Shown: positions 34,926-45,442, counted from the stretch's first letter. The stretch is 64,000 bases of DNA from Pseudomonas sp. QTF5 (GCF_000512695.2 NZ_AZRW02000015.1:62001-126000); one strand, 5' to 3'. A program made the numbers and translations. The notes: generated by a model from the sequence alone, not told the origin.

Positions 34926-36215
34926 ATGTCACCCCAGACTGCTTTTGCCTTACCTGCAACCGTGAATGGCGCCGAACGGCTCGATACGAGTTTCGCTGGC
35001 ACCGGCAAGACTCAAGTGTATTTCGCCGGCAGTCTCTCCAGCATGGCCAATGACATTGCGATTGACCACGTCGGCCGGTTGTTGGTGGCCGCAAAGGTCG
35101 GTACGCCGGGCGGCCAGCGTTTTGGCCTGGCTCGCCTGCTTGCAGATGGTTCGGCGGATCTGGCATTCGGCAAACAAGGCAGCATCAGCGGGCAGTTCGT
35201 ACACGGCTTCGAGGCCATGGCTGGCAAGGTACGGGTGTTGGCCGACGGGCACATTCTGGTGGCCGGCCTGCACTACGAAAATGCTCACCGTACGTTGCCC
35301 GCCCTGGCGATGTTTGATCAGCAAGGCTTCCCTGCCCAGGGTTTTGGCGACAATGGACGCTGCGTGGTGCGCCTGCCGGGTGATCTTTCCCAGGGTGCTC
35401 GTGACGCCTGGTTGCCGCACGGCGTGCCGGGCGCCGAAGCCTGTGATGTCTGTGTGCAGGACGACGGTCGAATCCTGCTGCTGGCCAATCATTACTTCGA
35501 ACCGACCGATCACGTCGGCATGCTGATACGACTCAACGCCGACGGTTCACTGGACAGCAGCTTCAATGGTCGCGGCTTCGTCATGGTCCGGCACTTGTTG
35601 ATGAACACCTGGCTCAGCAGTCTGAAGGTGCAACGCGATGGCCGGATCCTGGTGAGTGGATCAATCAATTTTCCCGAGGAAGGTCTACTGGCACGTTATC
35701 ACCCGGATGGACGACTGGACGACAGCTTCGCCATGGATGGTTTCATGACCTTCAAGGCACGGGAGTACAGCGCTCAGATCTGCCAGATCGTTCAGCATGA
35801 AAATGGTGACTTGCATTGCTTTGGCAGCAGTCGCGACCCGATGCACTGCCTGTCTCTGAAAGTTCACAGTAATGGCCGACCCGATACTCATTGCAACGGT
35901 GGCCAGCCAAAGTTATTTGGAGCCGGCCGTAAGGGCTGCCACTGGACCGCCGCCGAAGCTCAGCCGGACGGGCGTGTGCTGACGGTCGGAGCGACGGATG
36001 GCGGGGGTGAAGCCGATTTCATTCTCGCCCGGTATTTACCCAGTGGGCAGCTGGATCGCAGTTTTGGCAAGGGCATAGGCTGGTGTCGTACACGCCTGAG
36101 TCGCGGTTCGCATACCGCGACTTCATTGGCCATACAGGCCGACGGCTGCATTGTCATAGGCGGCTATTCACTGGAGGGAAACTGCCGCGCGGTCGTCGCG
36201 CGTTATCAGTGTTAG
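34926..36215 (+). CDS. Delta-60 repeat beta-propeller-like protein
   Basis: 429 residues from the ATG behind AAGGAG at 8-base spacing; an earlier frame start (34791) has no such site. About seven repeats ending in the delta-60 signature, for example GSLDSSFNGRGFVMV, GRLDDSFAMDGFMTF and GQLDRSFGKGIGW, each followed by a strand such as QRDGRILVSG. No signal peptide, membrane helix or second domain, so probably a cytoplasmic or non-classically exported propeller. Function unknown. Confidence 0.85.
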   Translation: MSPQTAFALPATVNGAERLDTSFAGTGKTQVYFAGSLSSMANDIAIDHVGRLLVAAKVGTPGGQRFGLARLLADGSADLAFGKQGSISGQFVHGFEAMAGKVRVLADGHILVAGLHYENAHRTLPALAMFDQQGFPAQGFGDNGRCVVRLPGDLSQGARDAWLPHGVPGAEACDVCVQDDGRILLLANHYFEPTDHVGMLIRLNADGSLDSSFNGRGFVMVRHLLMNTWLSSLKVQRDGRILVSGSINFPEEGLLARYHPDGRLDDSFAMDGFMTFKAREYSAQICQIVQHENGDLHCFGSSRDPMHCLSLKVHSNGRPDTHCNGGQPKLFGAGRKGCHWTAAEAQPDGRVLTVGATDGGGEADFILARYLPSGQLDRSFGKGIGWCRTRLSRGSHTATSLAIQADGCIVIGGYSLEGNCRAVVARYQC

Positions 36216-36293
36216 GCCAGCGTCATTTTCCTGCACTTGATCTTCCCTCCTTCTTACGGCAAGTTGCGCGCTTCTTAATACAAGGAGTAGCCG

Positions 36294-37796
36294 ATGTCCG
36301 GTTCAATGGCCCAGGCCTTCGCGCATAACTTTCTCGGGCACTCACCCCGCTGGTACAAGGCGAGCATTGTCGGTTTTCTGATTCTCAATGCCCTGGTGTT
36401 GTGGACGGTCGGGCCGGTGGCGGCCGGCTGGCTATTGGTGCTGGAGTTCATTTTCACCCTGGCCATGGCGCTCAAGTGTTACCCGTTGATGCCCGGCGGC
36501 TTGCTGCTGATCGAAGCACTGCTGCTGAAAATGACCACGCCCCAGGCACTCTATGATGAGCTGGTGCATAACTTCCCGGTGATCCTGCTGCTGATGTTTA
36601 TGGTGGCGGGCATCTATTTCATGAAAGACCTGCTGCTGTTTCTGTTCTCGCGCCTGCTGCTGGGGGTTCGCTCCAAGGCGCTACTGGCATTGATGTTCTG
36701 TTTCTTGTCCGCGTTTCTGTCGGCATTTCTCGATGCGTTGACCGTGACTGCGGTGATTATCAGTGCGGCGGTGGGTTTCTATTCGGTGTATCACCGTGTC
36801 GCCTCGGGCGGCGATCCGCGTCAGGACAGCGAAATCAGCGATGACCGGCACTTGCCCACGCTCCATCATGCCGACCTCGAACAGTTCCGCGCCTTCCTGC
36901 GCAGCCTGCTGATGCACGGTGCCGTCGGTACGGCGTTGGGCGGTGTGTGCACGCTGGTCGGCGAGCCGCAGAACCTGCTGATCGGCCATGAGATGGGCTG
37001 GCACTTCGCCGAGTTCTTTCTGAAGACCGCCCCGGTGTCGTTGCCGGTATTGGCAGCCGGTCTGGTGACCTGCGTACTGCTGGAGAAACTGCGCTGGTTC
37101 GGCTATGGCACGCTGCTGCCGGACAACGTGCGTGCGGTGCTGGCCAACTACGCCGCCGAAGACAACGCCGCACGCACTGCACGTCAGCGCGCGGCGTTGC
37201 TGGTGCAAGGGGCGGCGGCGCTGATTCTGATTGCCGGGCTGGCGTTTCACGTCGCCGAAGTCGGCCTGATCGGTTTGATGGTGATCGTGCTGATCACCGC
37301 ATTCACCGGCATCACCGATGAACACCGCATCGGCAACGCCTTCAGGGATGCCATGCCGTTCACGGCGCTGCTGGTAGTGTTTTTCGCAGTGGTGGCGGTG
37401 ATTCACGATCAGAAATTATTCGCCCCGGTGCTTCATTGGGTGCTGGCCCTTCCGGTAGATCAACAGCCGGGCATGTTGTTTATTGCCAATGGCTTGCTGT
37501 CGGCCATTAGCGACAATGTGTTCGTGGCGACCATTTACATCACCGAAGTGAAACAGGCGTTCCTCTCCGGCCACATGAGCCGTGAACAGTTTGAAACCCT
37601 GGCGATTGCGATCAATACCGGCACCAACCTGCCGAGCGTAGCGACTCCCAATGGTCAGGCGGCATTCCTGTTCCTGCTGACCTCGGCGATTGCACCGCTG
37701 ATTCGCCTGTCGTACGGGCGGATGGTGTGGATGGCACTGCCTTACACCGTGGTGATGGGCGTGTTGGGCTGGTATGCGGTGAGTTACTGGCTATAA
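36294..37796 (+). CDS. nhaB: Sodium/proton antiporter NhaB
   Basis: 500 residues, the usual NhaB length, with 10-12 helices. Starts [22 protein letters not shown], a strong NhaB N-terminus. It continues with [23 protein letters not shown] and the charged loops [14 protein letters not shown] and [20 protein letters not shown]. Exports Na+ in exchange for protons. ACAAGGAG before the ATG. Confidence 0.96.
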   Translation: MSGSMAQAFAHNFLGHSPRWYKASIVGFLILNALVLWTVGPVAAGWLLVLEFIFTLAMALKCYPLMPGGLLLIEALLLKMTTPQALYDELVHNFPVILLLMFMVAGIYFMKDLLLFLFSRLLLGVRSKALLALMFCFLSAFLSAFLDALTVTAVIISAAVGFYSVYHRVASGGDPRQDSEISDDRHLPTLHHADLEQFRAFLRSLLMHGAVGTALGGVCTLVGEPQNLLIGHEMGWHFAEFFLKTAPVSLPVLAAGLVTCVLLEKLRWFGYGTLLPDNVRAVLANYAAEDNAARTARQRAALLVQGAAALILIAGLAFHVAEVGLIGLMVIVLITAFTGITDEHRIGNAFRDAMPFTALLVVFFAVVAVIHDQKLFAPVLHWVLALPVDQQPGMLFIANGLLSAISDNVFVATIYITEVKQAFLSGHMSREQFETLAIAINTGTNLPSVATPNGQAAFLFLLTSAIAPLIRLSYGRMVWMALPYTVVMGVLGWYAVSYWL

Positions 37797-37826
37797 CACC
37801 GCCGCTCCCACATTGGGTTTGTGTTG

Positions 37827-38648
37827 TTATCGCGGGAGGATGTATTGCTCGATCGCCTGGGCCGCGCCGTCTTCGGTATTGGCCCCGGTCACCACGTCGG
37901 CCTGACGCTTCACCGCCTCTTCCGCCTGCCCCATGGCGATCGACAAGCCGGCCCGGTGAAACATCGCCGGGTCATTGCCGCCGTCACCGAGGGCGGCGGT
38001 CTGTGCCAGCGGCACGCCGAGAAACTCGGCCAGTGTCGCCAATGCCTCGCCCTTGTTCGCCAGCATCGCAGTCACGTCCAGATAGATCGGTTGCGAGCGC
38101 GAAACCTGCGCCTGCCCTTCGACCTTGGGCAGCAACTGCGCTTCCAGTTCGATCAACAATTGGGCGTTGTTGCTGGCCGCGACGATTTTGTCGATGCGTG
38201 CCAGGTAAGGCTCAAAACTCTCGACCACCACCGGCGGATAACCCAGGCCGTGCTGCTCTCGCGGGACCATCGGGCCATATGCATCTTTCAGCAGCCAGTC
38301 GCCACCACTGAACACCCAGACTTCAATGTCCGGCTGATCGGCAAACAGCGTCAGAGCAGTCAGGGCTGCCGTGGCCGGCAAATAATGCGCAACCAGCAAA
38401 CTGCCGTCCGGGTTGACGATCGTGCCGCCATTGAAGGCCGCCGTCGGCAGATCGACACCCAGGGCTTCGATCTGCTGCAACATGGCTTTGGGCGGACGCC
38501 CGGTGGCCAGGCTGAACAGCACGCCGGCCTCGCGCAAGGCGCGGACTGCCTCGATCGTGCGCTGACTGAGGCTGTGATCAGGGAGCAGTAACGTGCCGTC
38601 CATGTCACTGAGCAGAAAACGGATGGGCTGTTGCGTTACGTCACTCAT
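37827..38648 (-). CDS. Cof-type HAD-IIB phosphatase
   Basis: 273 residues. HAD motif I LLSDMDGTLLLPDHSLS, motif II FSLATGRP, and motif IV ALGDGGNDPAMFHRAGLSIAMG, in Cof-subfamily order. Likely a sugar-phosphate phosphatase. ATG overlaps the zwf stop (ATGA), so it is the third gene of a gnd-zwf-HAD operon; its substrate may relate to that pathway, but this is inference. Confidence 0.9.
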   Translation of the reverse strand: MSDVTQQPIRFLLSDMDGTLLLPDHSLSQRTIEAVRALREAGVLFSLATGRPPKAMLQQIEALGVDLPTAAFNGGTIVNPDGSLLVAHYLPATAALTALTLFADQPDIEVWVFSGGDWLLKDAYGPMVPREQHGLGYPPVVVESFEPYLARIDKIVAASNNAQLLIELEAQLLPKVEGQAQVSRSQPIYLDVTAMLANKGEALATLAEFLGVPLAQTAALGDGGNDPAMFHRAGLSIAMGQAEEAVKRQADVVTGANTEDGAAQAIEQYILPR

Positions 38649-40168
38649 CCGACGCTGTGCCAAACACGACCATCGCGAGTCAGCAGCTCGTCAGCGGTCT
38701 GAGGCCCGTCTTCGCCGGCCGCGTAGTTCTCCAGCGTCGCGTCCTGCTGCCAGGCGTCGAGGAATGGCTGCACGGCGCGCCAGCCGTTCTCGATGTTATC
38801 GGCGCGCTGGAACAGCGTCTGATCGCCGGTCAGGCAGTCGTAGATCAGGGTTTCATAGCCGGTCGATGGCTGCATCTCGAAGAAATCCTTGTAGGCGAAA
38901 CCCAACTCGATATTGGCCATGTTCAACGCCGGCCCCGGCCGCTTGGCCAACAAGTCGAACCACATGCCTTCGTTGGGTTGAATCTGGATCCGCAGATAAG
39001 TCGGCTGCAACTCATCGACCTCGGTATCGCGGAACTGCGCATAGGGCGCCGGTTTGAAGCAAATGACAATCTCGGTATCGCGCGCGCTCATGCGCTTGCC
39101 GGTGCGCAGGTAGAACGGCACGCCGACCCAGCGCCAGTTGTCGATCATGACTTTGAGCGCGACGTAGGTTTCGGTCGTGCTGTCGGGCGCCACGTTGGCT
39201 TCCTGGCGATAACCGGGCAGCGGCTCGCCATTGATCTCGCCGGCGGTGTATTGGCCGCGCACCGAGTTGGCTCGCGCTTCCTCGGTCGACCAGGGGCGGA
39301 TCGCACCGACGACTTTGGCTTTTTCGCCGCGTACCGCATCGGCGCCAAAAGCGGCCGGTGGTTCCATGGCCACCATCGCCAATAACTGGAACAGGTGATT
39401 GGGCACCATGTCCCGCAGGGCGCCGGTGACCTCATAAAAACTGCCACGGGTTTCCACGCCGACGGTTTCGGCGGCGGTGATTTGCACGTGATCGATGTAG
39501 TGGTTGTTCCAGAAGGCTTCGAACAGGCTGTTGGAGAACCGGCTGACCAGAATGTTCTGCACGGTTTCCTTGCCCAGATAATGATCGATCCGGTAGATCT
39601 GCTTTTCCGTCATCACTTTGAGCAAGCACGCGTTCAAGGCTTCGGCGGTATGCAGGTCGGAGCCGAAAGGCTTTTCGATCACCACCCTTCTGAACGCTTC
39701 AGGGGTTTCCTGGAGCAATCCGGCAGCGCCGAGACGCCGCACCACGTCGCTGAAAAAGCGCGGCGCGGTGGCCAGGTAGAAAATCGCATTGCCAGTGCCG
39801 CTGGTGGCAATTTTCGCCGCCAGCGCTTCGTAAGTGCGTTCGTCGAGGAAGTCGCCCTGGACGTAGCTGATGTGTTTCGCCAGTTTGGCCCACAACGCCG
39901 GATCAAGGGCTTGATCGCCCTTGCCGACCTTGGTCGCCACTTCCGCCCGAATGAAATCTTCGAGTTTTTTGGCGAAGGCTTCGTCACTGATGGCGTTGTG
40001 ATCAACGCCGATGATCCGCAGTCCATTCCCCAGCAAACCGTCGCGACTCAGGTTGTACAGCGCCGGCATCAGCAGGCGCTTGACCAGATCACCATGGGCA
40101 CCGAACAAAAACAGCGTGGTAGGCGGTGCGGGTTCTGCCTTGGATTTCCTGCGGATCACATGGGTCAT
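38645..40168 (-). CDS. zwf: Glucose-6-phosphate 1-dehydrogenase
   Basis: 507 residues. N-terminal nucleotide motif [19 protein letters not shown] and the active-site signature [13 protein letters not shown]. Oxidises glucose 6-phosphate to 6-phosphogluconolactone, feeding the Entner-Doudoroff and pentose phosphate routes. ATG overlaps the gnd stop. This copy is paired with gnd, unlike the zwf-pgl-eda type cluster of Pseudomonas, so it is probably a second isozyme; the other copy is not in this window. Confidence 0.95.
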   Translation of the reverse strand: MTHVIRRKSKAEPAPPTTLFLFGAHGDLVKRLLMPALYNLSRDGLLGNGLRIIGVDHNAISDEAFAKKLEDFIRAEVATKVGKGDQALDPALWAKLAKHISYVQGDFLDERTYEALAAKIATSGTGNAIFYLATAPRFFSDVVRRLGAAGLLQETPEAFRRVVIEKPFGSDLHTAEALNACLLKVMTEKQIYRIDHYLGKETVQNILVSRFSNSLFEAFWNNHYIDHVQITAAETVGVETRGSFYEVTGALRDMVPNHLFQLLAMVAMEPPAAFGADAVRGEKAKVVGAIRPWSTEEARANSVRGQYTAGEINGEPLPGYRQEANVAPDSTTETYVALKVMIDNWRWVGVPFYLRTGKRMSARDTEIVICFKPAPYAQFRDTEVDELQPTYLRIQIQPNEGMWFDLLAKRPGPALNMANIELGFAYKDFFEMQPSTGYETLIYDCLTGDQTLFQRADNIENGWRAVQPFLDAWQQDATLENYAAGEDGPQTADELLTRDGRVWHSVG

Positions 40169-41145
40169 TTTTTCGGGGTCTCCACATGGCCGCCGAAGCC
40201 GAAGCGCTGGGCCGAGAGAATCTTGTCGCCAAAGGTGCCTTGCCCGCGCGAACGGTAGCGCGAGAACAGCGAGTTCGACAGCACCGGAACCGGCACCGAT
40301 TGCTCCATGGCGGCTTCGATGGTCCAGCGACCTTCACCGCTGTCAGCCACTTCACCTGCGTAGCCGTCGAGTTTCGGGTCGCTGGCCAGCGCATCGGCGG
40401 TCAGGTCGAGCAGCCAGGACGACACCACGCTACCACGACGCCAGACTTCGGCGATGTCGGCAACGTTCAGGTCAAAGCGCTGATCTTCCGGCAGGTTGGT
40501 GCTGGCCTTGGTCTTGAGGATGTCGAAGCCTTCGGCGAAGGCCTGCATCATTCCGTATTCGATGCCGTTGTGGATCATCTTCACGAAATGCCCGGCACCG
40601 GCGGGGCCTGCGTGGATGTAACCGCGCTCGGCGCGATCGTCATCGGACTTGCGGTCCTTGGTGCGCGGGATGTCGCCCAGGCCCGGGGCCAGGGTTTCGA
40701 ACAGCGGGTCGAGACGCTTAACGGTCTCGGCATCGCCGCCAATCATCATGCAGTAACCACGCTCCAGACCCCAGACGCCGCCGGAGGTGCCGACGTCGAT
40801 GTAGTGCAGGCCTTTTTCCGACAAGGTTTTGGCCCGGCGGATGTCGTCTTTATAGAAGGTGTTGCCACCGTCGATGATGGTATCGCCAGCGTCAAGCAAG
40901 GTGCTCAGGGTGTCGATGGTGTCTTCGGTCGGTGCGCCGGCGGGCAGCATGACCCATACCGCGCGTGGTTTGGTCAGGCCAGCGACCAGGGCTGGCAAGT
41001 CGGCAACACCGGTGGCGCCTTCTTCAACCAGGGTGTCGACAAAGGCGATATTGCGGTCGTAAACAACGGTGGTATGTCCGTTGAGCATCAGGCGCCGCGC
41101 AATATTGCCGCCCATGCGGCCCAGTCCAATAATCCCGAGTTGCAT
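40165..41145 (-). CDS. gnd: 6-phosphogluconate dehydrogenase, short (YqeC/GntZ-like) form
   Basis: 326 residues against about 470 for the E. coli-type enzyme. Rossmann motif [32 protein letters not shown], and the catalytic [19 protein letters not shown]. Short forms lack the C-terminal dimer tail domain and are often NAD-preferring. Converts 6-phosphogluconate to ribulose 5-phosphate. GGAGC before the ATG. First gene of the gnd-zwf-HAD operon. Confidence 0.93.
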   Translation of the reverse strand: MQLGIIGLGRMGGNIARRLMLNGHTTVVYDRNIAFVDTLVEEGATGVADLPALVAGLTKPRAVWVMLPAGAPTEDTIDTLSTLLDAGDTIIDGGNTFYKDDIRRAKTLSEKGLHYIDVGTSGGVWGLERGYCMMIGGDAETVKRLDPLFETLAPGLGDIPRTKDRKSDDDRAERGYIHAGPAGAGHFVKMIHNGIEYGMMQAFAEGFDILKTKASTNLPEDQRFDLNVADIAEVWRRGSVVSSWLLDLTADALASDPKLDGYAGEVADSGEGRWTIEAAMEQSVPVPVLSNSLFSRYRSRGQGTFGDKILSAQRFGFGGHVETPKK

Positions 41146-41183
41146 GTACTGATGCTCCCAACTACAAATAAAGTGTGTCAAAG

Positions 41184-41216
41184 GTTATAGCCCAACGCGA
41201 CTAACGAAGGTTAGTC
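41184..41216 (-). promoter_or_regulatory. gnd promoter region with perfect dyad over the -35
   Basis: On the minus strand TATAAC (41189-41184) is a good -10. The expected -35 position is covered by GACTAAC-CTTC-GTTAGTC (41216-41199), a perfect 7-bp inverted repeat. A candidate operator. Confidence 0.5.
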
Positions 41217-41417
41217 CAGAGCGCTGGCACATAGTTTACGGGCATTGTGCCCGATCCAGACTGATAACGTCGCGAATCGTGCCGAAGACACAACGACCAT
41301 GAAAAATAAAAAAGTTCCCTTCAGGGGCAAAAGAAACCAAAATTGGCGCCGATAGTAAGTGAGCACCTGATCCAGGGAGCGAACTTACAGTTGAGACAGC
41401 CATTTGCGAGGTGAGCA

Positions 41418-41600
41418 ATGGGCACCGTACACACAGCACTGCCAGCACAAACCCTTTACGTCACGATCCGTCGCGATGAACTGCGCCAGTTGAAAGACGA
41501 GCGCGACCAGCTGAAACGGGAAGTCGCGCAATTGCGCCTGCTGACCCAAGGTAATCAGGCTCAGCCCTTGCCTGTCACCCAACGTGTTCCCCACGCCTGA
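41418..41600 (+). CDS. Small coiled-coil protein, unknown function
   Basis: 60 residues with GAGGTGAGC before the ATG. The middle RRDELRQLKDERDQLKREVA is a clear heptad coiled coil. No signal or membrane segment. Not recognised as a named family. Followed by a strong hairpin. Confidence 0.65.
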   Translation: MGTVHTALPAQTLYVTIRRDELRQLKDERDQLKREVAQLRLLTQGNQAQPLPVTQRVPHA

Positions 41601-41614
41601 CCCCCTCGTTTGAA

Positions 41615-41640
41615 TCGGAAACAGCCGCTGCTGTTTCCGA
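41615..41640 (+). terminator. 11-bp perfect hairpin after the coiled-coil gene
   Basis: TCGGAAACAGC (41615-41625), loop CGCT, GCTGTTTCCGA (41630-41640). No T-run follows, so termination efficiency is uncertain. Confidence 0.6.
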
Positions 41641-41789
41641 CTCGCTGCAACCCTGCCCGCTGCGGCAACTCACAAAGTTTTCACACCTGTTTGTTGATAC
41701 TCCGGCTCATTGTGGCCGCCCGGTATCCGAGCGGCGTTCGTTCGTCTGCGACAGGGACGGTCGAAGTGATTATCAGGCTGGAGTGTTGA

Positions 41790-43535
41790 ATGGCTTTGTT
41801 TAGACGCAGCAAAACGTCTGCGAAAGGTTTTGATTGGGCAGGGTTTCTCTGGTTATTTCTGTTCTTCTGGTATTTTTCGGGCATCACCCAACTGCTGATT
41901 CAACTGACGGGCACCTCCGGTTTTGCCGGGTTCCGCCAGGCCTTTGTGATGAGCGCTATCTGGCTTGCGCCGATGCTGCTGTTCCCTAGGCAAACACGTG
42001 TGATGGCCGCGCTGATCGGCGTGGTGCTGTGGGCCTGTTCGATGGCGAGCCTCGGTTATTTCTTTATCTATCAGCAGGAATTTTCCCAGAGCGTCATCTT
42101 CATCATGTTCGAATCGAACGTGTCTGAAGCCGGCGAGTACATGACCCAGTATTTTGCCTGGTGGATGGTGCTGGCGTTCCTCGCCCATACCGCATTCGCG
42201 TTTTTCCTTTGGACCCGCTTGCGTCCGGTGTACCTGCCACGTGGTCAGGCGCTGGTCGCGGCAACGGCGATACTGCTGGCCGTGGTCGGTTACCCGCTGA
42301 TCAAGCACACCCTGCGCACCGGCAGTCTGGCGAGTGGCTTCGAGAAATTCGAAACCCGTATCGAGCCCGCAGTGCCGTGGCAGATGGCCGTGGCCTATCA
42401 CCGTTACCTCAATACCCTGGCCGGCATGCAAGATATGCTCGATAGCGCCAGCAAAATCCCACCCCTCAAGAACCTCACCGATTCGATGGCCAATCAGCCA
42501 GCGACCCTGGTACTGGTGATCGGCGAGTCCACCAATCGTCAGCGCATGAGCCTGTACGGCTACCCTCGGGAAACCACCCCGGAACTGGACAAGCTCAAAG
42601 ACCAACTGGCAGTTTTCGATAACGTCATTACGCCGCGCCCCTACACCATCGAAGCATTGCAGCAGGTACTGACGTTCGCCGACGAAGAAAACCCGGACCT
42701 CTACCTGTCGACGCCGTCGCTGGTCAGCATGATGAAACAGGCGGGTTACAAGACCTTCTGGATCACCAACCAGCAGACCATGACCAAGCGCAACACCATG
42801 CTCACGACGTTCTCCCAGCAGGCCGACGAGCAGGTGTACCTGAACAACAACCGCAACCAGAACGCCGCCCAGTACGATGGCGATGTGATCGAACCGTTTA
42901 ACAAGGCCCTGGCTGATGCGGCGCCACGCAAGCTGATCGTTGTGCATCTGCTCGGCACGCACATGAGCTACCAGTACCGCTATCCGCCGACGTTCAACAA
43001 GTTCACCGATCGCAAAGGTGTTCCGGACGGCGTGCGTGATGATCAGGTGCCGACGTACAACAGCTATGACAACGCAGTGCTGTACAACGACTTCGTGGTG
43101 TCGAGCCTGATCAAGGACTACGCCAAGGCTGATCCGAACGGCTTCCTGCTGTACCTCTCCGACCATGGCGAAGACGTTTTCGACTCCGCTGGCCATAAAA
43201 CCCTGGGCCGCAACGAGAGTAAACCGACGGCACCGATGTACACCATTCCGTTCATGGCTTGGGCTTCGCCGAAATGGCGCGAAACCCATGACTGGAGTTT
43301 TGCCGGCGATCTGAGCCGGCCGTACAGCAGTTCGCAGCTGATTCACACCTGGGCGGATCTGGCAGGCCTGAGCTTCGATGAACTGGACCGCAGCAAAAGC
43401 CTGGTCAGCGACAGCTTCAAGTCTCGACCGTTGATGATCGGCGACCCTTATGGACGCGAGCAGCGGCCGTTGATCGACTTCAGCCTGATGAAACCCAAGG
43501 GCGCGCCTGTCACTCCGGCAGTCGTTCAGCAGTAG
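41790..43535 (+). CDS. cptA: Phosphoethanolamine transferase CptA
   Basis: 581 residues. Four to five N-terminal helices (FLWLFLFFWYFSGITQLLIQ first), then a periplasmic sulfatase-like domain from about 230. It has LVIGESTNRQRMSLYGYPRE, with Thr as nucleophile, then PYTIEALQQVLTF, HLLGTHMSY and LYLSDHGEDV. The DHGED metal site is intact. Transfers phosphoethanolamine to LPS core or lipid A. CTGGAG before the ATG. The EptA family is related, but the N-terminus fits CptA better. Confidence 0.9.
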   Translation: MALFRRSKTSAKGFDWAGFLWLFLFFWYFSGITQLLIQLTGTSGFAGFRQAFVMSAIWLAPMLLFPRQTRVMAALIGVVLWACSMASLGYFFIYQQEFSQSVIFIMFESNVSEAGEYMTQYFAWWMVLAFLAHTAFAFFLWTRLRPVYLPRGQALVAATAILLAVVGYPLIKHTLRTGSLASGFEKFETRIEPAVPWQMAVAYHRYLNTLAGMQDMLDSASKIPPLKNLTDSMANQPATLVLVIGESTNRQRMSLYGYPRETTPELDKLKDQLAVFDNVITPRPYTIEALQQVLTFADEENPDLYLSTPSLVSMMKQAGYKTFWITNQQTMTKRNTMLTTFSQQADEQVYLNNNRNQNAAQYDGDVIEPFNKALADAAPRKLIVVHLLGTHMSYQYRYPPTFNKFTDRKGVPDGVRDDQVPTYNSYDNAVLYNDFVVSSLIKDYAKADPNGFLLYLSDHGEDVFDSAGHKTLGRNESKPTAPMYTIPFMAWASPKWRETHDWSFAGDLSRPYSSSQLIHTWADLAGLSFDELDRSKSLVSDSFKSRPLMIGDPYGREQRPLIDFSLMKPKGAPVTPAVVQQ

Positions 43536-43549
43536 TTTTGGCGCGGATC

Positions 43550-43702
43550 CTGTGGGAGCGGGCTTTTGTGGCGAGAGAGCTCGCTCCCGCTCGGTTGCGA
43601 AGCAGTCGTAAACCCTTTACATGCGGTTTAACTTTGAAATGCCGGGGTCGCTGCGCGACCCAACGGGAGCAAGCTCCCTCGCCACAACAAGCCCGCCCCC
43701 AC
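43550..43702. repeat. Nested REP-type repeats, two families interleaved
   Basis: Outer tgtgggagcgggctt and aagcccgcccccaca enclose gtggcgagagagctcgctcc and ggagcaagctccctcgccac. One family appears inserted inside the other. Confidence 0.7.
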
Positions 43703-43714
43703 ATGGATTGTGAA

Positions 43715-44206
43715 TTAAAGCGCCTTGGTCCAGAACAGCATCCGCCCGTGCGCCGGATCGAACATGCCTGGCGAAAATCCGAATTTTCCATAGGACGCCT
43801 GAGCCACTGCATTACCTTCCAGTACTTCCAGGGTGATTTTGCAGCAACCACGCTGGCGTGCGATGTCCTCGACTTTGTGCAGCATCTTCTGACTCAGCCC
43901 CAACCCGCGAAACTTTGACACCACCGCCACATCATGCACGTTGACCACAGGCCGGCAGGCGAAGGTCGAAAAACCTTCAAAGCAGTTGACCAGCCCTGCC
44001 GGCTCGCCGCCGACAAACGCCAGTACGCTGAAGGCATGGGGACGTTTGGCCAGTTCCCCCGGCAGTTGTTGCAACACATCGACGGGTAACGGATGACCGA
44101 CGCCCATCGGGTCTTCGGCGTAGTGGTTCAACACCAGAGCAATCGCCTCGGCGTGCACCGGGTTCGTGTAGCTGGCTTGAAGCACAAGAATTTCTGCGGA
44201 TTCCAT
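43715..44206 (-). CDS. GNAT family N-acetyltransferase
   Basis: 163 residues from the ATG at MESAEILVLQASYTNPVH, preceded by GAGGGTGG. Acetyl-CoA site VSKFRGLGLSQKMLHKVEDIARQRG and LEVLEGNAVAQASYGKFGF. Substrate unknown. Confidence 0.85.
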   Translation of the reverse strand: MESAEILVLQASYTNPVHAEAIALVLNHYAEDPMGVGHPLPVDVLQQLPGELAKRPHAFSVLAFVGGEPAGLVNCFEGFSTFACRPVVNVHDVAVVSKFRGLGLSQKMLHKVEDIARQRGCCKITLEVLEGNAVAQASYGKFGFSPGMFDPAHGRMLFWTKAL

Positions 44207-44323
44207 TTCCACCCTCGATCACACATAAAGTTACCCCAGCCCGCCTCTTGCGCACTGAAAGGTCCAGCGACCTTATCGCGAGCGTCAGGGTGTCGACAAC
44301 CGATTCCGTTGCGCCCCCCAACA

Positions 44324-45442
44324 TCAAGCCTCGGCGAACCGTTTTAGCTGCATTTCCTGTAAGCGGCTGAGGGTGCGGCGAAATGGAAACTCCAGATAGC
44401 CCTCGGTGTATAGCGCCTCCATCGGCACCTGTGCTTCGAGGTACAGCGGCACCTTGCGGTCATAGCATTCGTCCACCAGAGCGATGAACCGGCGCACGCC
44501 GTCGTCATGCACCGACAACTGCGGCAACTGCCGATCCCCCGCCACCACCCGCTCGACGCCGTCTTCAGTGCCGCGGGCGATGCGCCCTTCGCGTTTTTGC
44601 GCGCTGAGATTGGGCACGTCGCTCAACAGAATAGCGCTGAAGGTGTCGCACAGCGCCATGAAGTCCATGGCGGCAAATGGCTGCTCGCAGAGCTCGGCAT
44701 AACGGCACCAGAGCACGGTTTGACTGGCCTGCATGACATTGACCGAACGGTAGCCGATCTTGACCGGATCGCCGGACAGCGACTGGGCGGCGGTCAAGGC
44801 CTTGAACATTTCGCCCAGAGCACCGGGCTGACCCGGTACGTTCACCCAATAACGCTGCAGGCCGGCGCCAGGGTGCAGGCGATGATCCTCCCCGCCGTCC
44901 ACCGCAATCACTTGCATGTGCTGCTTGATCGCGGTAATGGCCGGCACGAAGCGGTCACGGTTGAAGCCATCCGCGTACAGCTGATCCGGCGGCTGGTTGG
45001 AGGTGCAGACCACCACCACGCCCTGCTCGAACATCACCTGAAACAAGCGCCCGAGAATGATCGCGTCACCGATGTCGTTGACGAACAATTCATCGAAACA
45101 CAGCACGCGCACTTCCTGGCTCAGTTCGCGGGCCAGCGCCTTCAACGGGTCGGCGGTGCCGGTCAATTGAAACGAGCGCTGATGCACCCAGCCCATGAAA
45201 TGATGAAAGTGCTGACGCCGGGCCGGGACGCGCAGATTTTGGTAGAACTGATCCATCAACCAGGTCTTGCCCCGCCCGACCGGACCCCAGAGGTACACAC
45301 CGGTGATCGGCGCGTGGTCTTCATGCAAGGCATCGTGGCATTTTTGCAGCGCCCACACGGCATGTTCCTGGGCTTCGTCCTGGACGAAGCCCTTCTGTTC
45401 GATGGCGTGTTGCCAGGCGCTTAAGGGAGAGTCGACATTCAT
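44324..45442 (-). CDS. zapE: Cell division ATPase ZapE (AFG1 family)
   Basis: 372 residues. Walker A GVYLWGPVGRGKTWLMDQFY, Walker B LCFDELFVNDIGDA, and ARELSQEVRV. The C-terminal segment has HRLHPGAGLQRYWVN and LVDECYDRKVPL, typical of AFG1/ZapE. Z-ring associated ATPase in the cytoplasm. No partner genes nearby. Confidence 0.93.
   Translation of the reverse strand: MNVDSPLSAWQHAIEQKGFVQDEAQEHAVWALQKCHDALHEDHAPITGVYLWGPVGRGKTWLMDQFYQNLRVPARRQHFHHFMGWVHQRSFQLTGTADPLKALARELSQEVRVLCFDELFVNDIGDAIILGRLFQVMFEQGVVVVCTSNQPPDQLYADGFNRDRFVPAITAIKQHMQVIAVDGGEDHRLHPGAGLQRYWVNVPGQPGALGEMFKALTAAQSLSGDPVKIGYRSVNVMQASQTVLWCRYAELCEQPFAAMDFMALCDTFSAILLSDVPNLSAQKREGRIARGTEDGVERVVAGDRQLPQLSVHDDGVRRFIALVDECYDRKVPLYLEAQVPMEALYTEGYLEFPFRRTLSRLQEMQLKRFAEA

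Noticed and set aside
41853..43346. Minus-strand frame of 497 codons inside cptA
   Set aside because: Antisense shadow; CptA motifs on the plus strand are intact.
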